Assembly (NCBI GenBank): GCA_025201705.1
Contig: MU617026.1
Location: 1-26,448, forward strand
Length of the DNA stretch: 26,448 nucleotides
Origin: Dissophora ornata
Lineage: Eukaryota; Mortierellomycota; Mortierellomycetes; Mortierellales; Mortierellaceae
Direction: 5' to 3'
Shown: in pieces, positions 21,537-26,448 of the stretch
Numbering within the stretch: the first letter of the stretch is position 1
How the letters are laid out: every line of letters starts with the position of its first letter
Made by a program: the position numbers and the translations under genes
Notes under the pieces: model-generated
Told to the model about the DNA's origin: nothing
Database searches by the model: none
The model's input: the letters and a program-made list of their open reading frames with translations, nothing else

Positions 21537-22901
21537 ATGGCTGGCTCTTATGATCGCGCATTGACCGTCTTCTCTCCTGATGGCCACCTGTTCCAGGTCG
21601 ACTATGCTGTCGAAGCTGTCCGAAAGGGTAGTTGCGCCGTAAGTGCTCAGGAACGCGTCATTGTCAAGCCGTTCAAAGACAAGCTTACCTGTCCCGGAAA
21701 ACTCTGGACAGAAGGACGCTGCACTGCCAAAACCTCGCCGATTTATATTGCAGCACATATCATGCACGGAACTGATACCTGTACTTTTCCGCTTCCCTGT
21801 TCCTAACGTGTTAGGTCGGAGTCCGCGGCGCGGACGTCGTCGTTCTGGGTGTTGAGAAAAGGTCGGCCTTGAAACTTCAGGATGAACGCACAGTAAAGAA
21901 GATCTGCATGCTGGACGAGCACGTCTGTCTTGCCTTTGCCGGTAAAAGTCATGCCCTAGCCGTAGGATACTATGAGGAGTGATTTGCAAAAAGAACCTGC
22001 ATTAACGAGTGATTTTATATATTTGCTGCTCGAACAAATGGTAGGTCTTTCGGCGGATGCGCGTGTGTTGATCAACAAGGCAAGGATAGAATGTCAGAGC
22101 CACAGACTCACAGTAGAGGATGCAGTCTCAATCGAATACATCACACGCTATATTGCTGGAGTACAGCAGGTACGAGTTCTCTTTGTCGTTATTCTTCTGC
22201 CCACGAGAAAAACATACATATATGAAGAGAATTAGGAAGTGTTGAGTGTCAACCGACATTGGCTCGTACACGTTATACTGACGCGTACGTCTCTCGTACT
22301 ACCGCAATCGATCTCTCAACAGAAATACACGCAGAGTGGAGGAGTGCGTCCCTTCGGAATTTCTACATTGATTATGGGTTTCGATTCGGACAAGGTACCC
22401 AAGTTATACCAGACAGACCCCTCGGGCGTTTACTCCGCATGGAAGGCCAACGCCGTCGGCCGCTCCTCAAAAACCGTCCGCGAGTTTCTGGAGAAGAATT
22501 ATAAGGAGGACATGAACAGAGCCGATACGATCAAGCTTGCCATCAGATCGCTGCTGGAGGTAAGCTGCTATAACCTTTACTAAGGATACGCCTAAAGTGA
22601 CCCATTTTATCAATATTGTTTCAGCCTATTGACGCGGTTGTTTTGAATTAGGTCGTCCAAACTGGAGCCAAGAACATCGAGATTGCCATTATGGGGACAG
22701 ACAGTGTCATTCAGGTAGGTCTAGCACATTGGCACATGGGACAGAATATCAGGGGTTGTTGATGTATCATTAACCGACGTTTCTTATGAATGTGTACAAC
22801 AGCGCCTGGATTTGGCCGAGATTGAGGCTGTTGTAGCAGAGATCGAGGCAGAAAATGAGAAGGAAAAGGAAAAGAGCAAGCCCTCGTCGTCGCAACAGTG
22901 A
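21537..22901 (+). CDS. PRE6: 20S proteasome subunit alpha type-7 (alpha4)
   Basis: Exons 21537-21638, 21815-21941, 22045-22169, 22323-22559, 22652-22714 and 22803-22901 give 250 residues, as expected for alpha4. It is a structural subunit of the outer ring of the 20S proteasome in cytosol and nucleus and has no catalytic threonine. The alpha-subunit signature is present ([20 protein letters not shown]), as are LNA-type core motifs ([20 protein letters not shown]), the [19 protein letters not shown] block and the [11 protein letters not shown] alpha4 motif. The C-terminal tail is acidic-basic with alternating Glu/Lys ([12 protein letters not shown]). All introns have GT-AG borders. An AATAAA signal lies near 22976. 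The start is in a good context (GCAACCATGG) and matches the family N-terminus. Confidence 0.97.
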
Positions 22902-23162
22902 GACTGGAGCAAATAGCAGAACGATAGTCAGAATGTCGAATGGGTTTGGCTCAGTTTACTGGAGTCGACGTGAAAAATAAATAAAAATAAAAAAGACGTC
23001 GCTTCGTGTGTGTCTGGTGGGGTGTTTAACTTGCGCCACCGTTTTTAGACTTCGTCTTTATCTCTTTTCCTTGCCATTTCATACTTTCGTCTTTGCCTCC
23101 TCCTCCTCCTCCTACCTCGTATTCCCCATACCCTGCAATCCAATAGAGACCGTTTTAACACA

Positions 23163-24826
23163 ATGATGCTCGCTAACCAGAGTCAGCCAAAAGACATTGA
23201 GGTGAACCCCGTTGACATGAGCGCGTCGGGAGCCCAAAAACAAAAACAAATGATCATACTTCGCGTCAATGAGCATCAAGTTCTTACATGGACAACTCCT
23301 GGCCTATTTGTCTGCATGCGAATAGGTGACAGCGCCCCCCACCGACGGAATCTCGGACCTAGCATTCTCCAAGACGAGTGATCTTCTTGCCGCAACGTCT
23401 TGGAACAATGAGGTATGAAGTTCAGAATTAACCCTGCGGCATTTAACGTTTTCAGCCGGAGAACGTGAAATACCTACAAGTCTGGTGTCCTCGTATTATG
23501 CTACAATCTATTTAGGTCCGAATCTGGGAAGTTATGGGAGATGGATCGACGGTTGCCAAGGCCATGTACTCGCACGAAGGACCGGCGCTGACTTGCCAGT
23601 GGAGTAACGTAAGTTGAGATATGGTTGCAAGCCATCTCAAGGGATCTATCAGAGTCAAAAGCGAGTGTCATATTCCAACAGCTCCTTCTTTCCATCATCA
23701 TGTTCGAGTAGGATGGCTCAAAGCTAGCATCTGGAGGTGCAGACAACGCAGGAAGACTTTTCGATGTGACCACCGGACAGCCTACGCAGTTTGCAAGACA
23801 TGACGCACCTATTAAAAGCTTACGCTGGATCGATGGACCCAACATTGTGGCAACTGGCAGTTGGGACAAGACTGTCAAGGTAAACATCAGTACCGCCAAT
23901 TAATCTGGCGATCACGAATAACGCTAGGCCGGCTCTCCCGTGTTGCAGTACCATGTATATTAACAGTATTTTAATTCGCCGCTTCATTTTCGAAATGCTT
24001 TCGGTAGTACTGGGATCTCCGTCAGGAGAGCCCAGTGTCGTCGGTGGCCCTGAGCGATCGACTGTACTCAATGGACACACACGGCTCCTTACTTGTGGCA
24101 GCCATGGCGGATCGCCAGATTACCATGTACGATATGAGCAATCCGACAATTCCTTTCCGAACCATGGAGAGTCCGCTCAAGATGCAAACACGGGTGGTCT
24201 CATGTTTTACCACCGGCGGAGGGTTTGCAGTCGGAAGCATCGAAGGTCGCGTCGCCATTCAGTACACAGACGTGAAGGACAGCCAGTAAGCCCACATTCC
24301 GATTTATTTATCAGCGGGCTACTATTTTGCCAGCGTTCACCTTGCTAATCCATACGCCATTGCTCTTTGTTCGTTCCTTTAGAGGAAACTTTTCTTTCAA
24401 ATGCCATCGTGATGGGGCCCCTGCGGCGCGAGACTCTTCTGTATATGCGGTGAACGCGATTTCATTCCATCCGATTTTCGGCACATTTGCAACTGCTGGC
24501 TCGGATGGCGGGTTTACGTTCTGGGATAAGGATTCTAAACAGAAGCTCAAGGTGTTCAACAAGCAACCTGCCCCAATTTCAACTGCAGCTTTTAACAGGA
24601 ACGGATCCATTTACGCATACGCCGTGAGCTATGACTGGAGCAAAGTAACCAAACAAGTGCCGATCGATGATTGCTGTTTCTGCTACTGTTGGTGAATACG
24701 CCTAGACATCTCACGAACATTTAACTTGTGTTTCTCTAGGGCTATACTGGTGCGCCGGCGGATCAGAAGAATGCGATTATGCTCTGCCCAGTACTGGAGT
24801 CAGATATCAAACCGAGGAAGAAGTAA
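23163..24826 (+). CDS. RAE1: mRNA export factor Rae1/Gle2, WD-repeat protein
   Basis: Exons 23163-23201, 23326-23412, 23516-23608, 23712-23879, 24008-24285, 24383-24644 and 24740-24826 give 337 residues. Rae1/Gle2 is a seven-bladed beta-propeller that binds the GLEBS motif of nucleoporins and promotes mRNA export at the nuclear pore; it also acts in mitosis. Diagnostic blocks: KDIEVTAPPTDGISDLAFS, YSHEGPALTCQWS, SGGADNAGRLFDVTTGQ, DAPIKSLRW, TGSWDKTVKYWDLR, FAVGSIEGRVAIQY, YAVNAISFHPIFGTFATAGS and FNRNGSIYAYAVSYDWSKGY. It ends with a basic PRKK tail. The exon 1 donor GAG|GTGAAC is fixed by the IEV-TAPPTDG join. A short Ala/Gly insertion (DGAPAARDSS) lies before the YAVNAISF block. An AATAAA signal follows at 24938-24943. 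Confidence 0.96.
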
Positions 24827-25125
24827 ACTGAGAAGAAGCCTTGCATCGTTGGCACTCGGCTATTGCAGTCGCCACATAACCGCACTAGGCAGGCAAAGGA
24901 CGCATTCGTTTGGAGTGAAGCACATAATACAGGGTAAAATAAATACATTAGCAGGATATCGACTTGAAATATCTTTGCGTCGTTAACGACAGCATAGTGA
25001 ATAAGTCCTTTGTGCCGAACTCTCCGATATGAAGCTCGTTTATTGGGGTTATCAGAAAAGAGCCTTGTGTTCCTACACGGCAGTCAGCTATTCTGTGTGG
25101 GCACATGTAGGAAGAACATACGCGT
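24827..25125. other. convergent intergenic region
   Basis: About 300 bp separate the RAE1 stop from the TLC-gene stop. It holds the RAE1 poly(A) signal and nothing else that I can support. Confidence 0.6.
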
Positions 25126-25932
25126 CTACTCCACCTTCTTGGCTTTCAAACCGTCGCGCTGTTTCGTCCCGTAGAAGGTTTGGACAGACTTCGTCCATTG
25201 CTTTGCCAGAATGAGCCACCAGACCAAGTTCATAAGGAACATTATCGTCGTCGTAACCGTGTACTTTTTCCCTATATACCGTGGGGCCTCATACCAGGAC
25301 ACGCCCATCTTCGCGCCTATGGACACACTCATCCACCAGTTGCCAAAGATTCTGCACCAGAAATACGACACCAACAGCGCGGTATCGACAGTGCGCTTCA
25401 GCCTCGAGTTGAAAAAAGTCCGACCGCGACTCTGGAGCACCCATCTCAGGTGCAGGAGAGGGGTGCTCAAGTTCATGAGTGAGAGCATACCAATAAAGTA
25501 TGGACCCGGGTTGGTCAAGGTCAAGGCATAGAGGTAGTAAGCAGAGCCGAGGATGACGGCCACATGGTGAAAGAGAATCAGGTTGCTGCCTACACCGAAC
25601 TGGATTCGCTGATAAAATTCAAAAACAGTGTCCTGGGTCAGGTACCCGAGCTCAAGACCGACAAGGAAGGGCGTGATAGACGACTTGTAGGTCGAAATAT
25701 CGTTCTTGGACCAGTCCACGGTCAAAAGCAGGTATGCGCCCGTAATTGTCATAGTGGTCGAGTGGGTCGAGGCAACCATCTTGTTGCAGAGATGGTAGAA
25801 CTTTTGAGTGCCAGCCTTGGGCGGCAGAATCTCCTTAACCCATTGCTGGCGCTGGACGACCTGGAATAGGAATGGGTATAGGGTGAGGCCAGCGAAGAGC
25901 GACAGCGGAATGTGGGGTGAAATGAGGTCCAT
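25126..25932 (-). CDS. TLC-domain multi-pass membrane protein
   Basis: An uninterrupted frame of 268 residues with about six to seven hydrophobic segments, for example PLSLFAGLTLYPFLFQVV (about 9-26), TMTITGAYLLLT, LILFHHVAVILGSAYYLYAL, YFIGMLSLMNLSTPLLHLRW and MFLMNLVWWLILAKQW. The early KFYHLCNKMVASTHSTTMTI segment, the HHVAVILG histidine pair and the NLSTPLLHLRW stretch match the TRAM/LAG1/CLN8 (TLC) domain, most like the small TLCD/TMEM56 group. Members sit in ER or plasma membrane and are linked to sphingolipid or phospholipid composition; the substrate of this one is unknown. The tail is basic (KAKKVE), compatible with ER retention. The ATG lies inside a tandem duplication (context CGCCATGG). 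Confidence 0.9.
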   Translation of the reverse strand: MDLISPHIPLSLFAGLTLYPFLFQVVQRQQWVKEILPPKAGTQKFYHLCNKMVASTHSTTMTITGAYLLLTVDWSKNDISTYKSSITPFLVGLELGYLTQDTVFEFYQRIQFGVGSNLILFHHVAVILGSAYYLYALTLTNPGPYFIGMLSLMNLSTPLLHLRWVLQSRGRTFFNSRLKRTVDTALLVSYFWCRIFGNWWMSVSIGAKMGVSWYEAPRYIGKKYTVTTTIMFLMNLVWWLILAKQWTKSVQTFYGTKQRDGLKAKKVE

Positions 25933-26199
25933 GGCGAGTCAGGAGGGTCCTTGGCTCGGCTTCAGGGAGGTAGGAGTTGGGTAGAGTAGAAAAGCAAATT
26001 GTGCGAGCACACGGATCGGCAAAACTTTAAGGCGCTGCGCTGATATGTAGCGCCAAAAGAATCGCCCATGGCGAGGCAGGACGGACCTTGGCTTGGCAAC
26101 ATGGAGGCAGGAGTTGGGAAGAGTAGAAAAGTGAACTGTGCGAGCACACGGACCGGCAAAACTTTAAGGCGCTGATATACGGAGCCAAAAGAATCGCCC
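25931..26199. repeat. 137-bp tandem duplication between the TLC gene and tRNA-Lys
   Basis: Unit A is 25931-26067; unit B is 26068 to about 26199. Both start ATGGCGAG, share the AAACTTTAAGGCGCTG block and end GCCAAAAGAATCGCCC. There are scattered differences plus an extra GCGCTGAT-like duplication in A. Each unit carries, on the minus strand, the last bases of the tRNA-Lys gene, its T-run terminator, and a copy of the TLC start-codon context. Confidence 0.92.
26187..26190 (-). terminator. RNA polymerase III T-run terminator
   Basis: AAAA on the plus strand reads TTTT on the minus strand, four bases after the tRNA 3' end. The same run is preserved in the duplicated copy at about 26055. Confidence 0.7.
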
Positions 26200-26267
26200 A
26201 ACGTGGGGGTCGAACCCACAGCCTTCAGATTAAGAGTCTGACGCTCTACCGATTGAGCTAGCCGGGC
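26195..26267 (-). tRNA. tRNA-Lys (anticodon CTT)
   Basis: The minus strand folds into a full cloverleaf of 73 nt without an intron. The acceptor arm pairs GCCCGGC with GTTGGGC (two G-T pairs), with discriminator G. The anticodon stem TCAGA/TCTGA frames the loop CTCTTAA with anticodon CTT (lysine AAG). The A box is TAGCTCAATCGG and the B box GGTTCGACCCC, both good RNA polymerase III promoters. CCA is not encoded, as is normal for nuclear tRNA genes. Confidence 0.97.
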
Positions 26268-26448
26268 AGCTGCTGTTATAAATGTGTATTTACAAACATT
26301 GATATAGTTATCGGCATATAAGCCACAATTGAAGATGGCTTATCAGCATATCAGCTGACTTTGGCTAAAAAAGGAAATCTTTGGCTCTGACTATTCTCCG
26401 ATCCTTTCTCTTCGGTACTCCCCTGTCAATAGCACACACAGTGATACA

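Noticed and set aside
25180..25869. Plus-strand open frames opposite the TLC gene
   Set aside because: They mirror the single-exon TLC frame, which has clear membrane segments and family motifs.
25962..26219. 85-codon minus-strand frame in the tandem duplication
   Set aside because: It runs from the tRNA 3' part through the repeats, and its content is the same unit read twice.

Overview
The window looks like nuclear DNA of a fungus. Protein-coding genes carry short introns (mostly about 45-150 bp) with GT...AG borders. Pyrimidine-rich leaders precede several start codons, genes are packed on both strands with small gaps, and a nuclear-type tRNA-Lys is present. The mix of conserved housekeeping genes plus a repetitive lineage-type gene carrying small DNA transposons fits an early-diverging fungus such as Mucoromycota/Mortierellomycota. 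That placement is an inference from gene style, not from a marker gene.

Layout. Positions 1-4,360 are repeat-rich and accessory. They hold a ~170-bp tandem repeat (1-570), a strictly 83-bp satellite (about 1591-2030), and three copies of a ~187-bp TA-flanked miniature transposon. They also hold a multi-exon gene (2237-4357) that I cannot name; one transposon copy sits in its coding exon and one in an intron. From 5.4 kb onward the window is dense and housekeeping. In order: PP1 catalytic subunit (GLC7, +); decapping nuclease Rai1/DXO (-); a membrane-anchored ZZ/EF-hand protein (-); a two-domain AAA+ ATPase of the AFG2/SPATA5L1 type (+, 13 exons); an unrecognised acidic protein (-); a TM7S3/TMEM198-like membrane protein (-); PBDC1 (-); a possible 35-residue mini-gene (+); proteasome subunit alpha4 (PRE6, +); the mRNA-export factor RAE1/GLE2 (+); a TLC-domain membrane protein (-); and a tRNA-Lys(CTT) (-) beside a 137-bp tandem duplication.

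There is no operon-like logic. Several genes belong to RNA metabolism (RAI1 5'-end quality control, RAE1 mRNA export, AFG2-type ribosome maturation) and protein turnover (PRE6), but their proximity is probably ordinary packing. The most unusual points are: (1) the second AAA domain of the AFG2-like ATPase lacks both the Walker B glutamate (Q instead) and the aromatic pore residue (V instead); (2) a perfect 21-bp inverted repeat with a TTTTCGCGCC core bounds an ~810-bp segment, and each arm abuts a different palindromic transcription-factor-like site, with the arms pointing towards PBDC1 and PRE6; (3) a transposon insertion in a coding exon could in principle be spliced out in frame; (4) a satellite array begins exactly at the truncated end of a transposon copy; (5) the tandem duplication carries the 3' tip of the tRNA gene and the start codon region of the TLC gene. 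All exon models were made by hand from splice signals, reading-frame continuity and family knowledge; no alignment was run.
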